The notes under the pieces were generated by a model. That model was not told the origin of the DNA, did not search any database, and saw nothing but the letters and a program-made list of their open reading frames with translations. Below, piece after piece: positions 1-12,900 of a DNA stretch of 64,000 bases (position 1 is the stretch's first letter; each line of letters begins with the position of its first letter). The position numbers and the translations under genes were made by a program. This DNA is from Onthophagus taurus (lineage: Eukaryota; Arthropoda; Insecta; Coleoptera; Scarabaeidae), in assembly GCF_036711975.1 (NCBI RefSeq), contig NW_027248941.1, positions 310,001-374,000 on the forward strand. Direction: 5' to 3'.

Positions 1-3000
1 AAAGATGTTATTTTATATTTGCAAATTTGACAGTTTTTTCTTTAATAATTTTTTTTTGAAAATTTTATTAATGCTACCATATAGTTTTTATATCATATCA
101 TAAACTAGGATCTTTAAGCTTCAATTTAAGATATATATCATATCATTATCATTAAAAATACAGATGATATGATTTTTTTTAAGAAAAGATTTTATTTTAT
201 ATTTGCAAATTTGACAGTTTTTTCTTTAATAATTTTTTTTTGGAAATTTTATTAATACTACCATATAGTTTTTATATCATATCATAAACTAGAATCTTTA
301 AGCTTCAATTTAAGATATATATCATATCATTATCATTAAAAATACAGACGATATGATTTTTTTTAAAACAAGATGTTATTTTATATTTACAAATTTGACA
401 GTTTTTTCTTTAATATTTTTTTTCTCGAAATTTTATTAATACTATCATACAGTTTTTATATCATATCATAAACTAGAATCTTCAACCTCAAATTTAAGAT
501 ATATATCATATCATTATCATTAAAAATACAGATGATATGATTTTTAAAAAAAAAAAGGTGTTTTATATTTGCAAATTTGACAGTTTTTTCTTTAATAATT
601 TTTTTCTGGAAATTTTATTAATATTACCATATAGTTTTTATATCATATCATAAACTAGAATCTTTAAGCTTCAATTTAAGATATATATCATATTATTATT
701 ATTAAAAATACAGATGATATAATTTAAAAAAAAAAGATGTTATTTTATATTTGCAAATTTGATAGTTTTTTCTTTAATAATTTTTTTCTGGAAATTTTAT
801 TAATACTACCATATAGTTTTTATATCATATCATAAACTAGAATCTTTAAGCTTCAATTTAAGATATATATCATATCATTATCATTAAAAATACAGATGAT
901 ATGATTTTTTTTAAAAAAAGATGTTATTTTATATTTGCAAATTTGACAGTTTTTTCTTTAAAATTTTTTTTTGAAAATTTTATTAATGCTACCATATAGT
1001 TTTTATATCATATCATAAACTAGGATCTTTAAGCTTCAATTTAAGATATATATCATATCATTATCATTAAAAATACAGATGATATGATTTTTAAAAAAAA
1101 AAAGGTGTTTTATATTTGCAAATTTGACAGTTTTTTCTTTAATAATTTTTTTCTGGAAATTTTATTAATACTACCATATAGTTTTTATATCATATCATAA
1201 ACTAGAATCTTTAAGCTTCAATTTAAGATATATATCATATCATTATCATTAAAAATACAGATGATATGATTTTTTTTAAAAAAAGATGTTATTTTATATT
1301 TGCTAATTTGACAGTTTCTTCTTTAATATTTTTTTTTCGAAATTTTGTTAATATTATCATACAGTTTTTGTATCATATCATAAACTAGAATCTTCAACCT
1401 CAAATTTAACATATATATCATATCATTACCAGTAAAAATACCAATGATATGATTTTTTTAAAAAAATATGTTAGTTTATATTTACAAATTTGACAGTTTC
1501 TTCTTTAGTATTTTTTTTTCTCGAAATTTTATTAATACTATCATATAGTTTTTATATCATATCATAAACTAGAATCTTCAACCTCAAATTTAACATATAT
1601 ATCATATCATTACCATTAAAAATAAATATGATATGATTTTTTTAAAAATATGTTAGTTTATATTTACAAATTTGACAGTTTCGTCTTTAATATTTTTTAT
1701 CTCGAAATTTTATTAATACTATCATATATTTTTTATATCATATCATAAACTAGAATCTTCAAGTTCAAATTTAACATATATATCATATCATTACTATTAA
1801 AAATACAAATGATATGATTTTTTAAAAAATATGTTAGTTTATATTTACAAATTTGACAGTTTCTTCTTTAATATTTTTTTTCTCGAAATTTTATTAATAC
1901 TATCATATAGTTTTTATATCATATCATAAACTAGAATCTTCAACCTCAAATTTAACATATACATCATATCATTACCATTAAAAATACAAATGATATGATT
2001 TTTAAAAAAAATATGTTAGTTTATATTTACAAATTTGACAGTTTTTTCTTTAATATTTTTTTTCTCGAAATTTTATTAATACTATCATATAGTTTTTATA
2101 TCATATCATAAACTAGAATCTTCAACCTCAAATTTAACATATATATCATATCATTACCATTAAAAATAGAAATGATATGATTTTTTTAAAAATATGTTAG
2201 TTTATATTTACAAATTTGACAGTTTCTTCTTTAATATTTTTTTTCTCGAAATTTTATTAATACTATCATATAGGTTTTATATCATATCATAAATTAGAAG
2301 CTTCAACCTCAAATTTAACATATATATCAAATCATTACCATTAAAAATAGAAATGATATGATTTTTTTAAAAATATGTTAGTTTATATTTACAAATTTGA
2401 CAGTTTCTTCTTTAATATTTTTTTTCTCGAAATTTTATTAATACTATCATATAGTTTTTATATCATATCATAAACTAGAATCTTCAACCTCAAATTTAAC
2501 ATCTACATCATATCATTACCATTAAAAATACAAATGATATGATTTTTTTAAAAATATGTTAGTTTATATTTACAAATTTGACAGTTTTTTCTTTAATATT
2601 TTTTTTCTCGAAATTTTATTAACACTATCATATAGTTTTTATATCATATCATAAACTAGAATCTTCAACCTCAAATTTAACATATACATCATATCATTAC
2701 CATTAAAAATACAAATGATATGATTTTTAAAAAAAATATGTTAGTTTATATTTACAAATTTGACAGTTTTTTCTTTAATATTTTTTTTCTCGAAATTTTA
2801 TTAATACTATCATATAGTTTTTATATCATATCATAAACTAGAATCTTCAACCTCAAATTTAACATATATATCATATCATTACTATTAAAAATACAAATGA
2901 TATGATTTTTTAAAAAATATGTTAGTTTATATTTACAAATTTGACAGTTTCTTCTTTAATATTTTTTTTCTCGAAATTTTATTAATACTATCATATAGTT

Positions 3001-4341
3001 TTTATATCATATCATAAACTAGAATCTTCAACCTCAAATTTAACATATACATCATATCATTACCATTAAAAATACAAATGATATGATTTTTAAAAAAAAT
3101 ATGTTAGTTTATATTTACAAATTTGACAGTTTTTTCTTTAATATTTTTTTTCTCGAAATTTTATTAATACTATCATATAGTTTTTATATCATATCATAAA
3201 CTAGAATCTTCAACCTCAAATTTAACATATATATCATATCATTACTATAAAAATACAAATGATATGATTTTTTAAAAAATATGTTAGTTTATATTTACAA
3301 ATTTAACAGTTTTTTCTTTAATATTTTTTTTCTCGAAATTTTATTAACACTATCATATAGTTTTTATATCATATCATAAACTAGAATCTTCAACCTCAAA
3401 TTTAACATATACATCATATCATTACCATTAAAAATACAAATGATATGATTTTTAAAAAAAATATGTTAGTTTATATTTACAAATTTGACAGTTTTTTCTT
3501 TAATATTTTTTTTCTCGAAATTTTATTAATACTATCATATAGTTTTTATATCATATCATAAACTAGAATCTTCAACCTCAAATTTAACATATATATCATA
3601 TCATTACCATTAAAAATACAAATGATATGATTTTTTTTAAATTATGTTTATATTTACAAATTTGACAGTTTCTTCTTTAATATTTTTTTTCTCGAAATTT
3701 TATTAATACTATCATATATTTTTTATATCATATCATAAACTAGAATCTTCAACCTCAAATTTAACATATATATCATATCATTACTATTAAAAATACAAAT
3801 GATATGATTTTTTAAAAAATATGTTAGTTTATATTTACAAATTTGACAGTTTTTTCTTTAATATTTTTTTTCTCAAAATTTTATTAATACTATCATATAG
3901 TTTTTATATCATATCATAAACTAGAATCTTCAACCTCAAATTTAACATATATATCATATCATTACCATTAAAAATACAAATATGATTTTTTAAAAAATAT
4001 GTTAGTTCATATTTACAAATTTGACAGTTTCTTCTTTAATATTTTTTTTCTCGAAATTTTATTAATACTATTACATAATTTTTATATCACATCATAAACT
4101 AGAATCTTTAAGCTTCAATTTAACATAGATATCATATCATTACCGTTAAAAATACAGATGATATGATTTTTTGAAAATTTAATATTTCATATTCGTAAAT
4201 TTGACACTTTCGTCTTTAATAATTTTTTCTTGGAAATTTCATTAATATTATCCTACAATTTTTTTATTATATCATAAACTAGAATCTTTAAGCTACAATT
4301 TATCGTACATATCATATCATGACACTTTAAAATAAAGGTTT
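1..4341. repeat. Satellite array 1, 182-184 bp monomer
   Basis: About 24 head-to-tail copies of an AT-rich monomer run from the first base, so the array begins outside the window. The same landmark, GCAAATTTGACAG or its variant, starts near 21, 205, 389 and 571, giving a period of 182-184 bp. Copies before about 1300 are mostly type A (GCTTCAATTTAAG, CAGATGATATGAT). Copies from about 1300 to 4000 are type B (CCTCAAATTTAAC, CAAATGATATGAT). The last two copies are degenerate. Each monomer has two direct copies of ATCATATCAT and one inverted copy. The array lies upstream of a Nup88 exon and so is intronic to that gene. Confidence 0.95.
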
Positions 4342-4425
4342 TGCTAACTTTTTAGAGTTAGAATCATCCAAAATTGACTTTTTCGTGTTGCACCTCGGCG
4401 AGTTGAGGCAAAATCATTCCTTATT
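4325..4425 (+). other. Terminal module of satellite array 1
   Basis: The array stops and is followed by a non-repeated stretch holding TTGCTAACTTTTTAGAGTTAG, a hairpin with a 6-bp stem (CTAACT/AGTTAG), then AATCATCCAAA and a CCTC...GAGG stem. A diverged version of the same stretch follows satellite array 2 near 15291-15392. The module therefore seems to belong to the repeat element and not to the host locus. Confidence 0.6.
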
Positions 4426-4449
4426 TATTACAAATTAATTTAATTTCAG

Positions 4450-6216
4450 ATTATACACCGTCTCAGAAGGATCGACATCATGTTTAGGAACGTATTCGAT
4501 CGGAATCCAACCAATCGGCCGATTCCCAGCCACAAAAACCTCGTTTTTAGAAGCACTCGGAGACACAGCGGTCGATTTCGATTTTGGCCAACCAGAAATC
4601 AAAAAAACCCAACCAAAATCAAAATTAAAATCAAAACCAAAATCCGCGGTCGATCGATTCAACAATTTAAACATCTCCAGTTTCGAAATGGATCAAAAAA
4701 TTAATTTGGATTGGCCGATTTACGTTTTGTACAAAAACGGGGATGTTTACGTGGTGATTTTGGATTTGTTTAAGTGAGTTTGGAGTTAATTTTTGGGTTA
4801 ATTAATTAATTGATGAGGTGGTTTTAGATCCCCGGCGATTGTTAAAGGTCCTTTGGAGATTTTTCCGAAAAATCAAGAGAATTATGGGGAAAATTCTTGC
4901 TCGATTTTAGCCCTCCCATCAATCCCAACGATTTTATGTATTTCTACAGAAAATGGGACAATTCACCACGGGATTATTTTAAGTACGGACCAAGAGAATG
5001 AAGATTACATTTTGGAAATGTCTAAAGAAGAGAGACCGAGTTTTATTAAAAATCCCGATCGAGCTTTGTATATTTTCGAGTGTATTGAGTTGGAATTGGG
5101 TTATTTGGAGGATTCGATTTCAAAAACGATTAATTTCCATCCAAACCAAGCGAATTCGAGCCAATACTTCGTTTATCATTTAACAGGAGTCCATTCGATC
5201 CATTTAAAATGCTTGGAAAGGTTGAATAAGTTCATTGATTTCGAAAATGATTGCTCAGAAATCGATATTTTCAGCGATACTTCGCTAGTCGATTACGTTT
5301 TGTGCACAAATTTGAGTCAAAAAGTGGATGAGAAATCGGAAAATTTAAACCCTGTCATTGGTTTTACGATATTTTACGATTTCCCATCGATTTTAATTTT
5401 ATTATCAAACTCTCAATTAGTCACTTTACCTTTATCTTCATTATTTTCGGCCCCAAATCTCGATTTAAACGACCCCGACGATTTAAAAAACATGAATTCG
5501 CCTCTAAAAACGATTCTAAACGAGCCTTTCGATGTGAAGATACAAAAAATTCTTCAATTATCTTCAAATCCAATATTAAAAATTCAACAAAAAACGAATC
5601 CGACGCAACAGGAATGTTTCGATTTACTTCAAAATTCGTCGAAATTACTTCGCGAGCGCTTCAAAAATCATTTTTCCGCAAAAAACGAAATCGAAAAGCG
5701 TTTAAAAACTTTATCGAAACTCAAAGAGTTGCAAAAAGGGGACATTTTGAAACTAAAAGATGACCAAATTGATTTGAGGAACACCGCGGAGAGCTTGGCG
5801 GAAAAATACGAAGACATCAAAGATAAACAAGACGAGATTTTGAAGCGTTGCGAGACTTTATTGGTACAAATTTCGAAGAGGAAAGTTGAACCGAGTAAGG
5901 CGGAGAAATCGTTTTTGGGGGAATTGGAGGGATCTGGGGAGAAAATCGTGCTTTATGGGAAAGCGATTCAAAAGTTGAAGGAGAAAATTAAATACCAAGA
6001 GATTCAAATGAAAAATTGGCATGATCAGACGAAAAGTGAACACAAAAGTATTGGAATTGTGCAAATTGAGGCGATTAAATCGAATTTGCAAGATATGTAA
6101 GGTTTTTAATGATTTATTTTTGATTTAATCTGATTAATTTGGGTTTTAGGACCGAGAAGATTACGAATATGATTTCGGAAATTAACGATTATAAGAAACA
6201 AATCCACATGAAATGA
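4450..6216 (+). CDS. Nup88: Nucleoporin Nup88, 3' part (C-terminal ~552 aa)
   Basis: Nup88 is a nuclear pore component that partners Nup214 on the cytoplasmic face and affects CRM1-dependent export; that role is family knowledge. Exons are 4450-4773, 4828-6096 and 6150-6216, joined in phase (donors GTGAGT and GTAAGG, acceptors TTTCAG and TTTTAG), with stop TGA at 6214-6216. The visible protein opens with the end of the beta-propeller (LYTVSEGSTSCLG, ALGDTAVDFDFG, PIYVLYKNGDVY), continues with the conserved stretch GPLEIFPKNQENYGENSCS, and ends in a Lys/Glu-rich coiled coil from about residue 350 on. Roughly 200-250 N-terminal residues of a normal Nup88 are absent; their exons must lie left of the window, beyond the satellite array. 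A variant poly(A) signal ATTAAA lies at 6243-6248. Identity is judged from remembered family motifs. Confidence 0.9.
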
Positions 6217-6984
6217 TTTAATTTTAATGTTTTTTTTGTATTATTAAATAATTCTTCAAGATATAATCCCATTTAATTCCACCTCTCAAATCACGTGCTC
6301 CAAATTGTGTTTTATATGTAGTCCTAATCTTCCAAATTACCTATATAAGAAAGAAAATCGAAAATTTAATAATTTGCGAACAAATTATTTGACAATAATT
6401 TACAAACACGAAATTCCTTGGTTCTGATATAGATATTTTTGAGTATTTAGAAAAGAGAGGTTAATCCAAGCACGTGATATTTTGAGATTAGGTGTTTTTA
6501 GAAACAAGAAAGGAAAGAAAAAATTGAGAAAAGGAGAAAATATTGAAGATAAGTTAAGAAGAAAAGAATAGAAGATGAAGAAGGATCGGAATTTATCAAC
6601 ACCGCCACAGTCATTGTAAATATAACGATTTTTTGATTAATATTGAAATGATCGTAACAAGAATCAAAAATGCTTTAATTTGATACCAAACACGATATGT
6701 TTGAGTTAAAAAATAAAAAAGTTAGGTTAGAAACTGTCAAATGTCAAATAATCGCCTTTTTTTGCTAAAAATTAAGATATCTCGATAACGGGTGGAGATA
6801 AATAAATCAAGTTTGGGTTCATTTCAAAGGATTCTTAATTTTCTATCGATTTATGTTAAAAAAGAATAGCTTTATAACTAGAAAATTTCTCTAAATTGAT
6901 ACTTGGCTGAATTCGGCCTAAATCTTTCTAAACAGTTAACTAATAATACCTATGTAAAAAAGTGTGTAAAATAGTATGTAAAAA
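6217..6984. repeat. Nup88 3' flank with a copy of the 133-bp repeat family
   Basis: After the Nup88 stop comes AT-rich sequence with no further gene. From about 6620 to 6860 it matches the repeat family seen at 43800-46280 and 48930-51440: AATCAAAAATGCTTTAATTT, then ACCAAACACGATATGTTTG, then GTTAGGTTAGAAACTGTCAA, in inverted orientation relative to those tandem units, followed by a diverged GGGTTCATTT box. The copy is solitary. Satellite array 2 begins abruptly inside a monomer at about 6985. Confidence 0.7.
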
Positions 6985-9900
6985 TTTCTTCGGATATTTT
7001 ATTAAGACTATCATATAGTTTTTATATCGTATCATAAACTACAATCTTTAAGCTTCAATTTAACATATATATCATATCATTACGTTTAAAAATACAGATG
7101 ATATGATTTTTTGAAAATTTCGTAATATTATCTTTGGTTTGAAAATTTGACAATTTCTTCTCTAATAATCTTTTTCTGGAAATTTTAATAATATTATCAT
7201 ATAGTTTTTATATCATATCATAAACTAGAATCTTTAAACTACAACTTAACATATATATCATATCATTACCATTAAAAATACAAATGATATGATTTTTTTA
7301 AAAATATGTTAGTTTATATATAAAATTTGACAGTTTCTTCTTTAATATTCTTTTTCTTGAAATTTTATTAATACTATCATATAGTTTTTATATCATATCA
7401 TAAACTAGAATCTTCAACTTCAAATTTAACATATATATTATATCATTACCATTAAAAATACAAATGATATGATTTTTTAAAAATATGTTAGTTTATATTT
7501 ACAAATTTGACAGTTTCTTCTTTAATATTTTTTTTCTCGAAATTTTATTAATACTACCATATATTTTTTATATCATATCATAAACTAGAATCTTCAGCCT
7601 CAAATTTAACATATATATCATATCATTACCATTAAAAATAGAAATGATATGATTTTTTTAAAAATATGTTAGGTTATATTTACAAATTTGACAGTTTCTT
7701 CTTTAATATTTTTTTCTCGAAATTTTATTGATATTATAATATATTTTTTATATCATATCATAAACTAGAATCTTCAACCTCAAATTTAACATATATATCA
7801 TATCATTACCATTAAAAATACAAATGATATGATTTGTTTTAAAAATATGTTAGGTTATATTTACAAATTTGACAGTTTCTTCTTTAATATTTTTTTTCTC
7901 GACATTTTATTAATACTACCATATATTTTTTATATCATATCATAAACTAGAATCTTCAACCTCAAATTTAACATATATATTATATCATTACCATTAAAAA
8001 TACAAATGATATGATTTTTTAAAAATATGTTAGTTTATATATAAAATTTGACAGTTTCTTCTTTAATATTCTTTTTCTCGAAATTTTATTAATACTACCA
8101 TATATTTTTTATATCATATCATAAACTAGAATCTTCAGCCTCATATTTAACATATATATCATATCATTACCATTAAAAATACAAATGATATGATTTGTTT
8201 TAAAAATATGTTAGGTTATATTTACAAATTTGACAGTTTTTTCTTTAATATTTTTTTCTCGAAATTTTGTTAATACTATCATATAGTTTTTATATCATAT
8301 CATAAACTAGAATCTTCAACCTCAAATTTAACATATATATCATATCATTACCATTAAAAATACAAATGATATGATTTGTTTTAAAAATATGTTAGGTTAT
8401 ATTTACAAATTTGACAGTTTCTTCTTTAATATTTTTTTTCTCGACATTTTATTAATACTACCATATATTTTTTATATCATATCATAAACTAGAATCTTCA
8501 ACCTCAAATTTAACATATATATTATATCATTACCATTAAAAATACAAATGATATGATTTTTTAAAAATATGTTAGTTTATATATAAAATTTGACAGTTTC
8601 TTCTTTAATATTCTTTTTCTCGAAATTTTATTAATACTACCATATATTTTTTATATCATATCATAAACTAGAATCTTCAGCCTCATATTTAACATATATA
8701 TCATATCATTACCATTAAAAATTCAAATGATATGATTTTTTTAAAAATATGTTAGTTTATATTTACAAATTTGACAGTTTCTTCTTTAATATTCTTTTTC
8801 TCGAAATTTTATTAATACTACCATATATTTTTTATATCATATCATAAACTAGAATCTTCAACCTCAAATTTAACATATATATTATATCATTACCATTAAA
8901 AATACAAATGATATGATTTTTTAAAAATATGTTAGTTTATATATAAAATTTGACAGTTTCTTCTTTAATATTCTTTTTCTCGAAATTTTATTAATACTAC
9001 CATATATTTTTTATATCATATCATAAACTAGAATCTTCAGCCTCATATTTAACATATATATCATATCATTACCATTAAAAATACAAATGATATGATTTGT
9101 TTTAAAAATATGTTAGGTTATATTTACAAATTTGACAGTTTTTTCTTTAATATTTTTTTCTCGAAATTTTGTTAATACTATCATATAGTTTTTATATCAT
9201 ATCATAAACTAGAATCTTCAACCTCAAATTTAACATATATATCATATCATTACCATTAAAAATACAAATGATATGATTTGTTTTAAAAATATGTTAGGTT
9301 ATATTTACAAATTTGACAGTTTCTTCTTTAATATTTTTTTTCTCGACATTTTATTAATACTACCATATATTTTTTATATCATATCATAAACTAGAATCTT
9401 CAACCTCAAATTTAACATATATATTATATCATTACCATTAAAAATACAAATGATATGATTTTTTAAAAATATGTTAGTTTATATATAAAATTTGACAGTT
9501 TCTTCTTTAATATTCTTTTTCTCGAAATTTTATTAATACTACCATATATTTTTTATATCATATCATAAACTAGAATCTTCAGCCTCATATTTAACATATA
9601 TATCATATCATTACCATTAAAAATTCAAATGATATGATTTTTTTAAAAATATGTTAGTTTATATTTACAAATTTGACAGTTTCTTCTTTAATATTCTTTT
9701 TCTCGAAATTTTATTAATACTACCATATATTTTTTATATCATATCATAAACTAGAATCTTCAACCTCAAATTTAACATATATATTATATCATTACCATTA
9801 AAAATACAAATGATATGATTTTTTAAAAATATGTTAGTTTATATATAAAATTTGACAGTTTCTTCTTTAATATTCTTTTTCTCGAAATTTTGTTAATACT

Positions 9901-12900
9901 ATCATATATTTTTTATATCATATCATAAACTAGGGTCTTCAACCTCAAATTTAACATATATATCATATCATTACCATTAAAAATACAAATGATATGATTT
10001 GTTTTAAAAATATGTTAGGTTATATTTACAAATTTGACAGTTTCTTCTTTAATATTTTTTTTCTCGACATTTTATTAATACTACCATATATTTTTTATAT
10101 CATATCATAAACTAGAATCTTCAACTTCAAATTTAACATATATATTATATCATTACCATTAAAAATACAAATGATATGATTTTTTAAAAATATGTTAGTT
10201 TATATTTACAAATTTGACAGTTTCTTCTTTAATATTTTTTTTCTCGAAATTTTATTAATACTACCATATATTTTTTATATCATATCATAAACTAGAATCT
10301 TCAGCCTCAAATTTAACATATATATCATATCATTACCATTAAAAATAGAAATGATATGATTTTTTTAAAAATATGTTAGGTTATATTTACAAATTTGACA
10401 GTTTCTTCTTTAATATTTTTTTCTCGAAATTTTATTGATATTATAATATATTTTTTATATCATATCATAAACTAGAATCTTCAACCTCAAATTTAACATA
10501 TATATCATATCATTACCATTAAAAATACAAATGATATGATTTGTTTTAAAAATATGTTAGGTTATATTTACAAATTTAACAGTTTCTTCTTTAATATTTT
10601 TTTTCTCGACATTTTATTAATACTACCATATATTTTTTATATCATATCATAAACTAGAATCTTCAACCTCAAATTTAACATATATATTATATCATTACCA
10701 TTAAAAATACAAATGATATGATTTTTTAAAAATATGTTAGTTTATATATAAAATTTGACAGTTTCTTCTTTAATATTCTTTTTCTCGAAATTTTATTAAT
10801 ACTACCATATATTTTTTATATCATATCATAAACTAGAATCTTCAGCCTCATATTTAACATATATATCATATCATTACCATTAAAAATACAAATGATATGA
10901 TTTGTTTTAAAAATATGTTAGGTTATATTTACAAATTTGACAGTTTTTTCTTTAATATTTTTTTCTCGAAATTTTGTTAATACTATCATATAGTTTTTAT
11001 ATCATATCATAAACTAGAATCTTCAACCTCAAATTTAACATATATATCATATCATTACCATTAAAAATACAAATGATATGATTTGTTTTAAAAATATGTT
11101 AGGTTATATTTACAAATTTGACAGTTTCTTCTTTAATATTTTTTTTCTCGACATTTTATTAATACTACCATATATTTTTTATATCATATCATAAACTAGA
11201 ATCTTCAACCTCAAATTTAACATATATATTATATCATTACCATTAAAAATACAAATGATATGATTTTTTAAAAATATGTTAGTTTATATATAAAATTTGA
11301 CAGTTTCTTCTTTAATATTCTTTTTCTCGAAATTTTATTAATACTACCATATATTTTTTATATCATATCATAAACTAGAATCTTCAGCCTCATATTTAAC
11401 ATATATATCATATCATTACCATTAAAAATACAAATGATATGATTTGTTTTAAAAATATGTTAGGTTATATTTACAAATTTGACAGTTTTTTCTTTAATAT
11501 TTTTTTCTCGAAATTTTGTTAATACTATCATATAGTTTTTATATCATATCATAAACTAGAATCTTCAACCTCAAATTTAACATATATATCATATCACTAC
11601 CATTAAAAATACAAATGATATGATTTGTTTTAAAAATATGTTAGGTTATATTTACAAATTTGACAGTTTCTTCTTTAATATTTTTTTTCTCGACATTTTA
11701 TTAATACTACCATATATTTTTTATATCATATCATAAACTAGAATCTTCAACCTCAAATTTAACATATATATTATATCATTACCATTAAAAATACAAATGA
11801 TATGATTTTTTAAAAATATGTTAGTTTATATATAAAATTTGACAGTTTCTTCTTTAATATTCTTTTTCTCGAAATTTTATTAATACTACCATATATTTTT
11901 TATATCATATCATAAACTAGAATCTTCAGCCTCATATTTAACATATATATCATATCATTACCATTAAAAATTCAAATGATATGATTTTTTTAAAAATATG
12001 TTAGTTTATATTTACAAATTTGACAGTTTCTTCTTTAATATTCTTTTTCTCGAAATTTTATTAATACTACCATATATTTTTTATATCATATCATAAACTA
12101 GAATCTTCAACCTCAAATTTAACATATATATTATATCATTACCATTAAAAATACAAATGATATGATTTTTTAAAAATATGTTAGTTTATATATAAAATTT
12201 GACAGTTTCTTCTTTAATATTCTTTTTCTCGAAATTTTGTTAATACTATCATATATTTTTTATATCATATCATAAACTAGGGTCTTCAACCCCAAATTTG
12301 ACATATATGTCATATTATTACCATTAAAAATACAAATGATATGGTTTTTTTTAAAAACAAGTGTTATTTTATATTTGCAAATTTGACAGTTTTACTTTAA
12401 TAATTTTTTTTTTTGAAATTTTATTAATACTACCATATAGGTTTTATATCATATCATAAACTACAATCTTTAAGCTTCAATTTAAGATATATATCATAAC
12501 ATTATCATTAAAAATACAGACGATATGATTTTTTTTAAAACAAGATGTTATTTTATATTTGCAAATTTGACAGTTTTTTCTTTAATAATTTTTTTTTGAA
12601 AATTTTATTAATGCTACCATATAGTTTTTATATCATATCATAAACTAGGATCTTTAAGCTTCAATTTAAGATATATATCATATCATTATCATTAAAAATA
12701 CAGATGATATGATTTTTTTTAAAAAAAGATGTTATTTTATATTTGCAAATTGGACAGTTTTTTCTTTAATAATTTTTTTCTGGAAATTTTATTAATACTA
12801 CCATATAGTTTTTATATCATATCATAAACTAGGATCTTTAAACTTCAATTTAAGATATATATCATATCATTATCATTAAAAATACAGATGATATATTTTT

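Noticed and set aside
4435-4704. Two short frames on opposite strands over the first Nup88 exon
   Set aside because: Both are shadows of the Nup88 frame, which alone shows family motifs and matches the splice sites.
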